Position numbers and translations under genes: made by a program. Of a stretch of DNA of 64,000 bases, positions 27,626 through 37,419 are shown piece after piece. Under the pieces are notes generated by a model that was not told the origin of the DNA, made no database searches, and saw only the letters and a program-made list of their open reading frames with translations. Each line of letters opens with the position of its first letter. Position 1 is the first letter of the stretch. The DNA comes from Oceanirhabdus sp. W0125-5 (GTDB taxonomy: Bacteria > Bacillota > Clostridia > Clostridiales > Clostridiaceae): positions 771,001 through 835,000 of the forward strand of contig NZ_CP115913.1 of assembly GCF_027938815.1 (NCBI RefSeq). The letters run 5' to 3'.

Positions 27626-27903
27626 TTTATTGCTTTTATATTGATCAAATTTTTGTAGTGGTATATGTGGAAAATGAAGGATGAAAATAGTTAAAGTTCA
27701 TAATATTAAGAATAATTAGATGTTCAATAAGAGTTATTTGAATATGAAATTATAAATATTTTGTAACAAATAAGCAAAAAATGATTGATATGTCTATAAT
27801 ATTTTTCAAGGATATTATAGAATGGTTATATAGGATTTAAAGTATAAAACTAAATTTATTCAAATAGACTAATTGTAATTTTACAAAAGAAGTTTTTTGA
27901 ATC
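27626..27903. other. Intergenic region after prs
   Basis: About 280 AT-rich bases with no recognisable gene or RNA. It leads into the heptad-ended element R5. Confidence 0.5.
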
Positions 27904-28100
27904 AAAGAACAAAGATTAAAGAACAGAGAATAAATGTGGAGATTTTTCTTCCCGATGGTCTGAAAAATTATATCTTAATTATAACAAATCAGAAATAACC
28001 TTAATTTATTTAATGTTTAAGGTTTGAAATATTTAAAAGCTTTCAGTTAACTGAATGGTATCAATATTTGTTCTTTGTTCTCTGTTCTTTGTTCTTTTTA
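27904..28100. repeat. Heptad-ended element R5 (different core)
   Basis: Left array AAAGAAC-AAAGATT-AAAGAAC-AGAGAAT (27904-27931); right array TTTGTTC-TTTGTTC-TCTGTTC-TTTGTTC (28067-28094), its inverted counterpart. The core has hairpins AACCTTAA/TTAAGGTT (about 27996-28024) and TTCAGTTAACTGAA (28041-28054), and is not like the core of R1-R4. Only one copy is in the window. Lies upstream of the two-component operon. Confidence 0.7.
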
Positions 28101-28187
28101 CAATAAAGATTTTCAATGAGTTTTTTTGAGTAAATAAAGATTTATTCTAAGAATCTATAAGAATTAATTTGAGAGGAGTGTTTTTTT

Positions 28188-28874
28188 ATGGAAGGTATTA
28201 AGGCTAAGGTTTTAGTTGTTGATGACGATAGAAATATTTGTGAGATTGAGAAGATGTACTTAGAAAGTTCAGGATATGAGGTTGAAATTGCAAATGACGG
28301 TAAAGAGGCTATAGAAAAGTTTCAGTCATATAAGCCTAATATTATTATTTTGGATGTAATGTTACCATATATTGATGGGATAGATGTTCTTAAGAGTATA
28401 AGAAAAGAAAGTGAAGTTCCAGTTATAATGGTAACTGCTAAAGGAGATACTTTTGACAGAGTTTTAGGGCTAGAATTAGGTGCTGATGACTACATGGTTA
28501 AACCGTTTGAACCTAAAGAACTTGTAGCAAGAGTTAAAGCAGTTATGAGAAGATTTAATGCTGATGCTACAAAGAGTGAAGTGATGACATTTAATGATTT
28601 GAAAATTGATGCTGATTCATTTACTGTGGTTTACCACGGAGAAGAACTGAAAATGCCACCAAAGGAATTTGAATTACTGTTTTATTTGGCTTCTAATAAA
28701 AATAAAGTTTTCACAAGAGAGCAACTTCTTTGTGAAGTGTGGGGATACGATTATCCAGGAGATTCAAGAACTGTAGATGTTCATGTTAAAAGATTAAGAG
28801 AAAAACTTAAAGGTGGATCAAATTGGCAAATAGAAACAGTTTGGGGAGTAGGATATAAATTCGAGGTGAAGTAG
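28188..28874 (+). CDS. OmpR/PhoB-family response regulator
   Basis: A 228-residue DNA-binding response regulator. Receiver domain about 8-120: acidic pocket VVDDD (about 11-15), phosphoacceptor Asp56 in IILDVMLP, Thr in MVTAKG, Lys in MVKPFEP. Winged-helix domain about 135-227, with PPKEFELLFYLASN and RTVDVHVKRLREKL. ATG with GAGAGGAGTG upstream. It directly abuts the histidine kinase gene (TAG then ATG), so the pair forms one signalling system. Target genes are unknown. Confidence 0.96.
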   Translation: MEGIKAKVLVVDDDRNICEIEKMYLESSGYEVEIANDGKEAIEKFQSYKPNIIILDVMLPYIDGIDVLKSIRKESEVPVIMVTAKGDTFDRVLGLELGADDYMVKPFEPKELVARVKAVMRRFNADATKSEVMTFNDLKIDADSFTVVYHGEELKMPPKEFELLFYLASNKNKVFTREQLLCEVWGYDYPGDSRTVDVHVKRLREKLKGGSNWQIETVWGVGYKFEVK

Positions 28875-30317
28875 ATGGCGAAGAATGGCTTATTTACTAA
28901 AATGGCAATTGCATATACTGTTATAATTACCTTTAGTTTTATTGTTTTAGCTGCATTTTTATCTTTTTGGTTTAAAATTTACTATTATAATCAAAGTTCT
29001 AATAAAATAATATCTCAACAAGAATCTATAAATGATATTATGATACAATATGTAGAAACTAAAAAAATATCAGTTAATGAGATGAGTGATGATTTAAGAT
29101 TATTGGGTAAATTACTTGAATGCGATATAATTTTAGTTGATAGCTCTGGAGTTGTTTTTGAAGTATCAAATCAAAAACATGCAGTATTTATGAGAACTAA
29201 ATTGTTTGATCAACAAGGACAAAAAGATAGAACTATTAAGGAGATTAGTAAAAAAGAGAAAGAAAAATTCTATAATGAAATTTATGATAATAAAGTGCAG
29301 GCTCTTGAATTTGATTTGATTGATACTAAAGGGGGATATTTAGGAGCTGCTATAGTGGTAACTCCATTATCAAATATTACAGGTCCTCTTACAAAAGTAT
29401 ATCAAATTATATGGATATCGGCTGTTTTGGTTGTAATATTTTCAACCATTGGAATATATATATTTTCGCAAAAAATTATAGTATATCCATTATCTCAGAT
29501 TAATTATGTTGCAAAGAAAATAACTAAAGGTGAAGTTGAGAAGAGGGTTGATATCATAAGTAACGATGAAATAGGGGAATTAGCAGTTTCGTTTAATACA
29601 ATGGCAGATTCCTTAGAAAAGATTGATATAAACAGAAGACAGTTTATATCCAATGTTTCTCATGAAATAAGAACTCCTATTACATCAATAAAAGGTTTTA
29701 TAGGTGGAATCTTGGATGGAATAATACCTGAAGAAAAAGTTCATTATTATCTTTCTATGGCTTATGAAGAAACAAAGAGGCTCACCAGATTGGTTAATGA
29801 TTTACTTGATTTATCTGCACTAGAATCAGGTAAATTCAATCAAGTAATTGAAGAAATAGATATTAATGAGATTATTAGGATAACAGTTTTGAAGTTAGAA
29901 AATAAGATAAATGAAAAAGCTCTTAATGTTGATGTTTCTTTCGAGGGAGAGAAGTTAATGGCATTAGGTGATAAAGATAGAGTTATTCAGGTTTGTACTA
30001 ATCTACTGGATAACGCAATTAAATATTCTAATGAAAGTGGAATGATTAGGGTAACTACAAAAGTAAGAGGAAAAAAGGTGAATGTGTCCTTTTTTAACAC
30101 ATGTGAGAATGAGATTAGCGCTAAAGATTTAAAGAATATATGGCAAAGGTTTTATCGAGCTGATAAGGCAAGAACGTCAAGAGAGAGTAGTGGATTGGGT
30201 CTTTCTATAGTTAGAGGAATAATATCACAAATGGGTGAAGATATATGGGCTGATAAGAAAGATGATGGTGTTATGTTTACTTTTACATTAAAAAGAGTTA
30301 AGAAATACTTGAGGTGA
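28875..30317 (+). CDS. Membrane sensor histidine kinase
   Basis: A 480-residue sensor kinase, partner of the preceding regulator. Membrane helix 1 (about 9-31), extracytoplasmic sensor (about 32-172), helix 2 (about 173-196), HAMP (about 197-250), HisKA with phosphoacceptor His263 in SNVSHEIRTP, HATPase with N box NLLDNAIKYS and G box SSGLGLSIVRG. The catalytic features look intact. The sensor domain has no name I can give. It is followed four bases later by the HtrA-like gene. Confidence 0.95.
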   Translation: MAKNGLFTKMAIAYTVIITFSFIVLAAFLSFWFKIYYYNQSSNKIISQQESINDIMIQYVETKKISVNEMSDDLRLLGKLLECDIILVDSSGVVFEVSNQKHAVFMRTKLFDQQGQKDRTIKEISKKEKEKFYNEIYDNKVQALEFDLIDTKGGYLGAAIVVTPLSNITGPLTKVYQIIWISAVLVVIFSTIGIYIFSQKIIVYPLSQINYVAKKITKGEVEKRVDIISNDEIGELAVSFNTMADSLEKIDINRRQFISNVSHEIRTPITSIKGFIGGILDGIIPEEKVHYYLSMAYEETKRLTRLVNDLLDLSALESGKFNQVIEEIDINEIIRITVLKLENKINEKALNVDVSFEGEKLMALGDKDRVIQVCTNLLDNAIKYSNESGMIRVTTKVRGKKVNVSFFNTCENEISAKDLKNIWQRFYRADKARTSRESSGLGLSIVRGIISQMGEDIWADKKDDGVMFTFTLKRVKKYLR

Positions 30318-30321
30318 GAAA

Positions 30322-31425
30322 ATGACCAATAATAGAGGAAATATTGTTTTTAAAAAAAGAAAAAGAAATATTTATAAGAGAGGCTTAGGTATAAGTTTAT
30401 TGATTATCTCATCAATGATTATAGGGGTAACTTTATCTTCATTGATGTTGGATCAAGAGATAGCAGCAGATATTAATAAACAAGACAAAGAACCTAAGTC
30501 TGTTACTGAAGAAATGAATATTGAAAATTTGGTTAAGAGTACTATGACCTCTATTGTGGCCATATTATCTTATGGTGATGAAATAAGTAATGATAACGTT
30601 AAAATTGGTTCGGGAATTATTTGTAATGAAAAAGGTTATATATTAACGGTAAATCACATTGTACATGGAAAAGATAATATACATGTAAAATTAAATAATG
30701 GAAAAATTTACGATGCTAAAGTTGTTGGGTATGATAAGTATTTTGACATAGCTGTATTGAAAATTAAAGAAAATGGGTTAAAGGCAGCTAAGTTTGCAAG
30801 AAATAGTAGTGTAAAATTAGGGGATAATATTTTATTATTAAGTAGCACTTTTAGTGAGGAAAATGTAAGTATAATATCTAAGGGCACTATAAACTCTATA
30901 AGTAAGAAAAAGGATTATTTAGGTGTAGAAATAGATGAGGTGTTTGACAATGAAATCATTTTTAGTGATTCTTTTTCAAGAAAAGATAGTGACGGAGGGG
31001 TATTGATAAATTATAATGGTGAAGTAGTGGGTATTAATAATTTTGATATTAGAAAAGAAATAGATCAAAATCAATACTCTGTTGCTATAAGTATTGATAA
31101 AATGGTGGACACTATAGAGCAAATAATGAGATATGGTTTTATTTCTAGACCTGCAATTGGAATTTATGGTGGTAATGTTTTTTCAACAAAAGGGTCAGAA
31201 TCTATAGGGGTTTATATACATGATATAAAGAAAGATAGTGGTGCTGATTATGCAGGACTTAGGCCTACAGATATAATTATGGAAATCAATGATATTAAAG
31301 TTGGGTCTATGGAGGAATTAATTGATATTATAAGTAACTATAATGTTGGTGAATCGGTTATATGCAAAATTAAAAGAAATAATTGTATTGAAGAAGTAAC
31401 AGTGAGATTAGGAAGACAGGATTAA
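30322..31425 (+). CDS. HtrA/DegP-like protein with PDZ domain and Ser-to-Asp change at the nucleophile
   Basis: A 367-residue protein: basic N-terminus, one membrane helix (about 22-44), trypsin-like domain (about 70-250), PDZ domain (about 270-365, GVYIHDIKKDSGADYAGL). It is laid out like the HtrA quality-control proteases facing the cell exterior. His112 (VNHIVHG) and Asp142 (YFDIAVLKI) are in place, but the usual GNSGGPL reads DSDGGVL, with Asp224 at the nucleophile position and Ser223 next to it. So ordinary serine protease activity is doubtful. It is in one operon with the two-component system (gap 4) and pth (gap 12). It may bind misfolded or signal proteins for the kinase; that is inference. 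Confidence 0.88.
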   Translation: MTNNRGNIVFKKRKRNIYKRGLGISLLIISSMIIGVTLSSLMLDQEIAADINKQDKEPKSVTEEMNIENLVKSTMTSIVAILSYGDEISNDNVKIGSGIICNEKGYILTVNHIVHGKDNIHVKLNNGKIYDAKVVGYDKYFDIAVLKIKENGLKAAKFARNSSVKLGDNILLLSSTFSEENVSIISKGTINSISKKKDYLGVEIDEVFDNEIIFSDSFSRKDSDGGVLINYNGEVVGINNFDIRKEIDQNQYSVAISIDKMVDTIEQIMRYGFISRPAIGIYGGNVFSTKGSESIGVYIHDIKKDSGADYAGLRPTDIIMEINDIKVGSMEELIDIISNYNVGESVICKIKRNNCIEEVTVRLGRQD

Positions 31426-31437
31426 TGGAGGTAAGAT

Positions 31438-32007
31438 ATGTACTTGGTTGTTGGACTGGGTAATCCAGGTGTTGAATATGAAAATACTCGCCATAATGTT
31501 GGTTTTAAAGTTATAGATAAATTAGCTGATATGTATAAAATTAGCATGGATAGGAAAAAATTTAAAGGTATATGTGGTGATTTAAGAATTGGCAGTGAGA
31601 AGGTAATTTTACTTAAACCTCAAACGTATATGAATTTGAGTGGTGAGAGTGTAATTGAATTTGTAAATTACTTCGATATTCCAAATGAAAATGTAATTGT
31701 TTTACATGATGATGTGAGTATAGATGTTGGTAGAATGAGAATTAGAAAAAAAGGTAGTTCTGGTGGGCAGAATGGAATAAAAAATATTATTAAAATGTTA
31801 AATAGCGATGAGTTTAATAGAGTCAAAATCGGTGTAGGTAAAGCTGAACAGGACATGGTATCTCATGTTCTTGGCAAATTTCCAACTGAAGAAGAAAAAA
31901 TAATGGAAAAAGTTTTTGATGAGGCAGCCAAATCTGTTGTTTACATGATTGAAAACAATGTTGACAAGGCTATGAACGTATTTAACGGATATAATGCATG
32001 TGATTAA
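31438..32007 (+). CDS. pth: Peptidyl-tRNA hydrolase
   Basis: Pth recycles peptidyl-tRNA that falls off ribosomes. The 189-residue protein has VGLGNPGVEYENTRHNVGF (about 4-22, with catalytic His20 in TRHNVG), LKPQTYMNLSG (about 60-70), VLHDDVSIDVG and the SGGQNGIKNI loop. ATG with ATGGAGG upstream. Ahead of mfd as in Bacillus subtilis, though the small fin gene found between them there is missing. Confidence 0.98.
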   Translation: MYLVVGLGNPGVEYENTRHNVGFKVIDKLADMYKISMDRKKFKGICGDLRIGSEKVILLKPQTYMNLSGESVIEFVNYFDIPNENVIVLHDDVSIDVGRMRIRKKGSSGGQNGIKNIIKMLNSDEFNRVKIGVGKAEQDMVSHVLGKFPTEEEKIMEKVFDEAAKSVVYMIENNVDKAMNVFNGYNACD

Positions 32008-32030
32008 TAATATCTTAGGAGGCGGTAGGG

Positions 32031-35000
32031 TTGAGATTAAAAGGGATCATAGATCCCCTTTTAAAAAAAGATAAATTTATATCTTTAATAGATAATATAA
32101 GAAAAGGGGAAACTCCTGTTGAAATAAGTGGAATTAGTGACTCTGCAAAAAGTTATGTAGTTAGTGCTATGTATAATGAGGTTGAAAAGCCTTTTTTAAT
32201 TTTAAGTTATAGTGATATGGAAGCTAGAAATATATATGAAGATCTTTTATTTCATTATGATAATGTAGAGTATTTTCCTAGTAAAGAAGTAGTTTTTTAT
32301 AATATTGATGCTATTTCTGGAGACTTAAGATGGAGAAGAATAAATGTTTTAAAGAATGTATTAAGCAAAAAAAATAATATTGTTGTTACTTCTATAGAGG
32401 CGGTAATGAGTAAATATACACCTATAGATACTTTTAAAAGATATATTAGAAAAGTATCTATAGGTGATATTGTAGATGCAAAAAAAACTGCCTTATGGCT
32501 TATAGAAGCAGGTTATGAGCGGGTAGTTACTGTAGAAAACAAAGGACAATTCTCCATAAGAGGAGGGATAATTGATATTTATCCACCTACAGAAGAATAT
32601 CCATTTAGAGTTGAGTTGTTTGATGATGAGATTGATTCCATTAGAACATTTAATACAAAAACTCAAAGAAGTATAGAAAAGGTATTTACCTTTATGATCT
32701 ATCCAGCAAAAGAAAGTGTGTTGCCTAAAGAGGATTTGGAAAAAGGAATTTTAAGAATAAAAGAAGATTTTGAATTATTCAAAAATAAATTTAAAAAAAA
32801 TAAGGATGTAATAGAAAGCATAAATTCAACCATAGGCAAAAATCTTGAAAGCTTAGAGGAAAAAGGTACTTGCGATAATATTGAAAGTTACATCTCATAC
32901 TTTTTCAAGGAAACTTCTGAAATCTATGATTACTTTGATGGTTATAATGTAATAGTAGATGATGTGAATAGATGTATTGGTAAATTAGAAAGTGTATTTA
33001 TTGAATTTAATGAAAACTTTGAAACTTATTTTACTAGGGGTAATATTCTTTCTAAACAGGGAGATCTTCTATATGATTTAGAGCATGTGAAAGATGAAAT
33101 TAAATATAGATGTAAAGTAGTTTTTAATCCATTGAGCATAGAAAATAAATTTTTAAATATTAAAAGCGAATATAACATAGAGCAAAAGACATTGCATCAC
33201 TACCATGGACAACTTGATTTGTTAATAGATGACTTAAATAAAAAGAAATCTAATGGAGACTCAATAATAATATTATCTGGAACGAAATCAAGAGGAGAAC
33301 GATTAATTGAGATTCTTAAAGATAAGGGAATTGAGGCAGTTTATAAAGATAAAATTAAAGAATTGATTAAAGGTCAGATTGTAGTAACATATGGAAATCA
33401 ACTTAATGGTATAGAATTTCCTGAATTATCATTGTGTATAATATCAGATAAAACTGTTTTTGGTGAATCAAAGAGAAAGACAAAAAAACATAGTAAAAAA
33501 GGTATGGGCAAGATAAAAAGTTTCACAGATTTGAAACTTGGAGATTATGTTGTTCATGTTAATCATGGTATTGGTGTTTATAAAGGGATAAAGCAATTAG
33601 AGGTTAAGGGACATAAAAAAGATTATCTTATGATAACATATACAAATAGCGATCTTTTATATGTACCAGTAGAACAGTTAGATATGATTCAAAAGTATAT
33701 TGGAGCAGAAGGAAAGAGTCCTAAAATTAATAAATTAGGCGGAAGCGAGTGGGTAAAGGCAAAAAGGAAAGTTCGTAAGTCTATAATGGATATTGCTGAT
33801 GATCTTTTGAAATTATATGCATCAAGAAGTTTAATTAAAGGATACATATATAACGAAGATACCCCATGGCAAAAGCAATTCGAGGACGAATTTCCATATG
33901 AAGAAACAGGGGATCAATTAATAGCTATTGAAGAGATTAAAAAGGATATGGAATCAGAAAAACCAATGGATAGACTTCTTTGTGGAGATGTTGGATATGG
34001 TAAAACAGAGGTTGCTATTAGGGCTGCATTTAAAGCTGTTATGAATGGCAAGCAAGTAGCATTCTTGGTGCCTACAACTATACTAGCAAAGCAACATTAT
34101 AGTAATTTTACACAGAGGTTTGCGGGATATCCAATTAACATTGATATGATTTGTAGATTTAGAACTCCAACTCAACAGAAACAAACTTTGACAGCTCTTA
34201 AAGAAGGAAATGTTGATATAATTATTGGAACTCATAAGTTGATTCAAAAGGATGTTCGTTTTAAGGATTTAGGATTATTGATTGTTGATGAGGAGCAGAG
34301 GTTTGGTGTTACTCACAAAGAAAAAATAAAAAATTTAAAAAAGAATATTGATGTGCTTACATTAACAGCAACACCTATACCAAGGACTCTTCATATGTCC
34401 TTAAGTGGTATTAGAGATATAAGCGTTATAGAAACACCACCGGAAGATAGATATCCTGTTCAAACATATGTTGTTGAGTTTAATGAACAACTGGTTAGAG
34501 ATGCTATAATTAGAGAGATTGGACGAGATGGGCAAGTATATTTTGTTTATAACAGGGTAGAAAGTATTAAAGAAATGACAGCTTATTTAAAGGAGCTTAT
34601 ACCGGAAGCGAGAATTGTTATTGCTCATGGACAAATGACTGAAAGAGAATTAGAAAAAGTCATGCTTGATTTCATGGATAAAAAATATGATATATTGGTG
34701 AGTACAACTATTATAGAGACTGGTATTGATATTAAGAATGTTAATACTATGATAATATATGATGCTGATAAGATGGGGTTATCTCAACTGTATCAATTAC
34801 GAGGAAGAGTTGGGAGGTCTAATAAAGTAGCATATTCCTATTTTACTTATAGGAAAGATAAGCTATTAAGTGAAGTTGCAGAAAAGAGATTAAAAGCAAT
34901 AAAAGAATTCACTGAATTAGGTTCAGGGTTTAAGATAGCAATGAGGGACTTAGAAATAAGAGGAGCAGGAAATCTTATGGGTTCGTCACAACATGGACAC

Positions 35001-35537
35001 ATGTCTGTGGTAGGATATGACTTGTATTGTAGAATGTTAGAAGAGACTATTGCTAAGCTTAAAGGCGATATAGATGATGAGCCTATTGAAACAGTTATAG
35101 ATATGAAAATTGATGCATATATTCCAGAGAGTTATATTAGCGATGAAACTCAAAAGATTGAAATTTATAAGAAGATTGCTGCAATAGAAAATGAGATTGA
35201 TATGGAAGAAACTATAATTGAGCTAGAAGATAGATTCTCAAATATACCTAAACCATTATTTAATCTTATTCAGATTTCTTCATTGAGATTTTTATGCAAA
35301 TCTATTGGAGTGGTTGAATTAAAAGAAGTGAAAAATGAAATGCTATTTGAATTTAAGAATAATAAGTTTTTTACCCCTAAGGTATTTACGAAGTTAATGG
35401 AGAAATATAAAAATAAAATTAACTTCAAAGTAAATGCTGAGGCACCTACTATTGCATTTAAGTTTTCGCAAGATAATAAAAATAATCTTATTGAGGAATT
35501 GAAAGACTTTATTTTATATCTTAAAGATATAAAATAG
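32031..35537 (+). CDS. mfd: Transcription-repair coupling factor
   Basis: Mfd removes RNA polymerase stalled at DNA lesions and recruits the UvrABC repair enzymes. The 1168-residue protein has the UvrB-like N-terminal domains (about 1-450), the RNA-polymerase-interacting CarD-like domain (LGDYVVHVNHGIGVYKG, about 500-517), the RecG-like translocase (Walker A CGDVGYGKTEVA; DEEQ box IVDEEQRFG; TATPIPRTLHMS; QLRGRVGRS) and the C-terminal TRCF domain. TTG start, with TAGGAGG ten bases upstream. Length is typical. Confidence 0.98.
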   Translation: MRLKGIIDPLLKKDKFISLIDNIRKGETPVEISGISDSAKSYVVSAMYNEVEKPFLILSYSDMEARNIYEDLLFHYDNVEYFPSKEVVFYNIDAISGDLRWRRINVLKNVLSKKNNIVVTSIEAVMSKYTPIDTFKRYIRKVSIGDIVDAKKTALWLIEAGYERVVTVENKGQFSIRGGIIDIYPPTEEYPFRVELFDDEIDSIRTFNTKTQRSIEKVFTFMIYPAKESVLPKEDLEKGILRIKEDFELFKNKFKKNKDVIESINSTIGKNLESLEEKGTCDNIESYISYFFKETSEIYDYFDGYNVIVDDVNRCIGKLESVFIEFNENFETYFTRGNILSKQGDLLYDLEHVKDEIKYRCKVVFNPLSIENKFLNIKSEYNIEQKTLHHYHGQLDLLIDDLNKKKSNGDSIIILSGTKSRGERLIEILKDKGIEAVYKDKIKELIKGQIVVTYGNQLNGIEFPELSLCIISDKTVFGESKRKTKKHSKKGMGKIKSFTDLKLGDYVVHVNHGIGVYKGIKQLEVKGHKKDYLMITYTNSDLLYVPVEQLDMIQKYIGAEGKSPKINKLGGSEWVKAKRKVRKSIMDIADDLLKLYASRSLIKGYIYNEDTPWQKQFEDEFPYEETGDQLIAIEEIKKDMESEKPMDRLLCGDVGYGKTEVAIRAAFKAVMNGKQVAFLVPTTILAKQHYSNFTQRFAGYPINIDMICRFRTPTQQKQTLTALKEGNVDIIIGTHKLIQKDVRFKDLGLLIVDEEQRFGVTHKEKIKNLKKNIDVLTLTATPIPRTLHMSLSGIRDISVIETPPEDRYPVQTYVVEFNEQLVRDAIIREIGRDGQVYFVYNRVESIKEMTAYLKELIPEARIVIAHGQMTERELEKVMLDFMDKKYDILVSTTIIETGIDIKNVNTMIIYDADKMGLSQLYQLRGRVGRSNKVAYSYFTYRKDKLLSEVAEKRLKAIKEFTELGSGFKIAMRDLEIRGAGNLMGSSQHGHMSVVGYDLYCRMLEETIAKLKGDIDDEPIETVIDMKIDAYIPESYISDETQKIEIYKKIAAIENEIDMEETIIELEDRFSNIPKPLFNLIQISSLRFLCKSIGVVELKEVKNEMLFEFKNNKFFTPKVFTKLMEKYKNKINFKVNAEAPTIAFKFSQDNKNNLIEELKDFILYLKDIK

Positions 35538-35622
35538 TTACCCAAAATTCGTTAATTTATGTTAAAATTATCTATAGAATAATAATTAAATTATATAAAA
35601 AATGAAGAACGGGGGAAGTATA

Positions 35623-36627
35623 GTGAGTAAAGTAAAGAAATTAATGGCGGCACTTATGATTGGTGCATTAGCAGTTACAAGCGTAGGTTGTAACTTAATA
35701 GAAAAAACACCTGAAGCAATAAGACGACAGGTAGTTGCAAAAGGAAAAGGTATTAAGATAACTAGAGGAAAACTAGATGATGATTCTAGAACAAAGAACA
35801 TAATGCAACAATTAGAAATGGCTTATGGTGCAAATTATATGGAAAATGAAGAGGCAGCAAAAACTCTTATTGCATATAAGCAGCAAATATTAAGTTATAT
35901 AATTCAGAGTGAAATTATTACGAGCAAAGCTAACGAAGTAGGTGTAAAATTAACTGATAGTGAAATAAGTGAAGAAGTTAATAAGAAGTATGCTGAGGAC
36001 GTGGAAGCAGCTGGTGGAGAAGAAGAGTTTAACAAACGTTTGGAAAAGTCTGGTTTAACAGAAGAGAAATTAAAAGAAACTTATAAAAAAGGAATTATTG
36101 AAAATAAGATTTATGAAAAAGTTACTCAAGATGTAACTGTTTCTGAAGAGAAAATAAAAGAATATTATGATTCTAATAAGGAAAAATATACTGAAGAGCC
36201 TAATGAAGTGAAAATATCATATATGCTAGTTGATACTGAAGAAAAAGCTAATGAGATTATATCTAGAATAGAAAATGGTGAAGCGTTTAGTGCTATTGCT
36301 AAAGAGGTTAGTTTAGATGAAAGTACTAAAGAAAATGGTGGAGATTTAGGATATATAACTTATGATAATCCTAAATTAGGATATCAGATTATGACTTCAG
36401 CTAAGGTTCTAAAGGTTGGAGAAGTTAAGAGTATTCAAGATACTAGAGGATATAACATAATTAAGATTGAGGATAAAAAAGATTTCCCTATAAAAGAGTT
36501 TGATGCTGTTAAAGATGAAATTAAGGAAATGCTTGAAAATCAAGAAAAATATAATGTATTTAATACAAAACTCAATGAATGGGAAGAAGAAGCAGATGTA
36601 AAAATATATAGTGAAAAGCTTATCTAA
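35623..36627 (+). CDS. prsA: PrsA-like foldase lipoprotein (parvulin peptidyl-prolyl isomerase)
   Basis: A secreted foldase anchored by lipid on the outer side of the membrane, helping exported proteins fold. GTG 35623 is the likely start: GGGGGAAG lies just upstream and the protein then begins with a signal peptide and lipobox VTSVGC (Cys about 22). A SurA-like N-terminal helical domain (about 40-185) precedes a parvulin domain (about 190-290, KISYMLVDTEEKANEI; KENGGDLGYI). 334 residues. Own terminator downstream. Symbol is by family; several paralogues are common. Confidence 0.92.
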   Translation: MSKVKKLMAALMIGALAVTSVGCNLIEKTPEAIRRQVVAKGKGIKITRGKLDDDSRTKNIMQQLEMAYGANYMENEEAAKTLIAYKQQILSYIIQSEIITSKANEVGVKLTDSEISEEVNKKYAEDVEAAGGEEEFNKRLEKSGLTEEKLKETYKKGIIENKIYEKVTQDVTVSEEKIKEYYDSNKEKYTEEPNEVKISYMLVDTEEKANEIISRIENGEAFSAIAKEVSLDESTKENGGDLGYITYDNPKLGYQIMTSAKVLKVGEVKSIQDTRGYNIIKIEDKKDFPIKEFDAVKDEIKEMLENQEKYNVFNTKLNEWEEEADVKIYSEKLI

Positions 36628-36650
36628 TAGTTTTTTCAAATTTAGTATAT

Positions 36651-36688
36651 AAAGCTGTATTTACACATAAGTGTAAATACAGCTTTTT
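36651..36688 (+). terminator. Terminator of prsA
   Basis: A perfect 16-bp stem (AAAGCTGTATTTACAC with its complement), 4-nt loop and T run. Confidence 0.95.
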
Positions 36689-36768
36689 TTGTGTATAAAA
36701 TTAGAAGTTAAGAAAGATAATATTAATACAAGTATATTTTATTATGGAAATAAGGAGGCTAATAATTA

Positions 36769-37314
36769 ATGAAAGCTACAGGTATTGTAAGAAGAATAGA
36801 TGACTTAGGTAGAGTTGTAATTCCTAAGGAAATTAGAAGAACTCTTAGAATTAGAGAAGGAGATCCTTTAGAAATATTCACTGATAGAGAAGGTGGAGTA
36901 ATTCTAAAAAAATATTCTCCTATCGGAGAACTAGGAGATTTCTCTAAAGAATATGCTGAATCACTTAATCAAATAAGTGGATTTATGGTTGTAATTGCAG
37001 ATAAAGATAACATTATATCTTTAAGTGGATGTTCCAAGAAAGAATATATGGATAAAAAGGTTAGTTCAGAATTGGAAAAAATAATGGAAGATAGAAAAGC
37101 CGTTGTTTTAGAAGGTAACAATATTGTTCCTATATATGACGATGAAGAACATGAAGGAAAATACACACATCAAGCAATCGGGCCAATCCTTGCAGAAGGG
37201 GATGCAATAGGAACAGTAATAATAGCAAGTACAGAAGGTGGAGCAGCTTTTGGTGATACAGAGAAGAAGCTTGTTGAAACAGCTGCATCATTCCTAGGAA
37301 AACAAATGGAATAG
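36769..37314 (+). CDS. spoVT: Stage V sporulation protein T
   Basis: SpoVT is a forespore transcription factor that tunes sigma-G genes. The 181-residue protein has an AbrB-type swapped-hairpin domain (about 1-50, GIVRRIDDLGRVVIPKEIRR) and a GAF-like C-terminal domain (about 55-178). Length and order are standard. ATG with AAGGAGG upstream. I looked for a sigma-G promoter and saw no convincing match. Ends at its own terminator. Confidence 0.98.
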   Translation: MKATGIVRRIDDLGRVVIPKEIRRTLRIREGDPLEIFTDREGGVILKKYSPIGELGDFSKEYAESLNQISGFMVVIADKDNIISLSGCSKKEYMDKKVSSELEKIMEDRKAVVLEGNNIVPIYDDEEHEGKYTHQAIGPILAEGDAIGTVIIASTEGGAAFGDTEKKLVETAASFLGKQME

Positions 37315-37322
37315 TACATAAA

Positions 37323-37356
37323 ATTAAAGGTAGCAAACGCTACCTTTAATTTTTTA
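37323..37356 (+). terminator. Terminator of spoVT
   Basis: ATTAAAGGTAGC pairs with GCTACCTTTAAT across AAAC, followed by a T run. Confidence 0.93.
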
Positions 37357-37419
37357 GTATAAAAACAGGAAATTGAAAATATCTATTTTAATAAGACAAA
37401 ATCTTATTGAGGTGATATT

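Noticed and set aside
36690..36768. A sigma-G promoter before spoVT
   Set aside because: GTATA-like boxes occur, but no CATnnTA-type -10 box lies at 17-18 bp.
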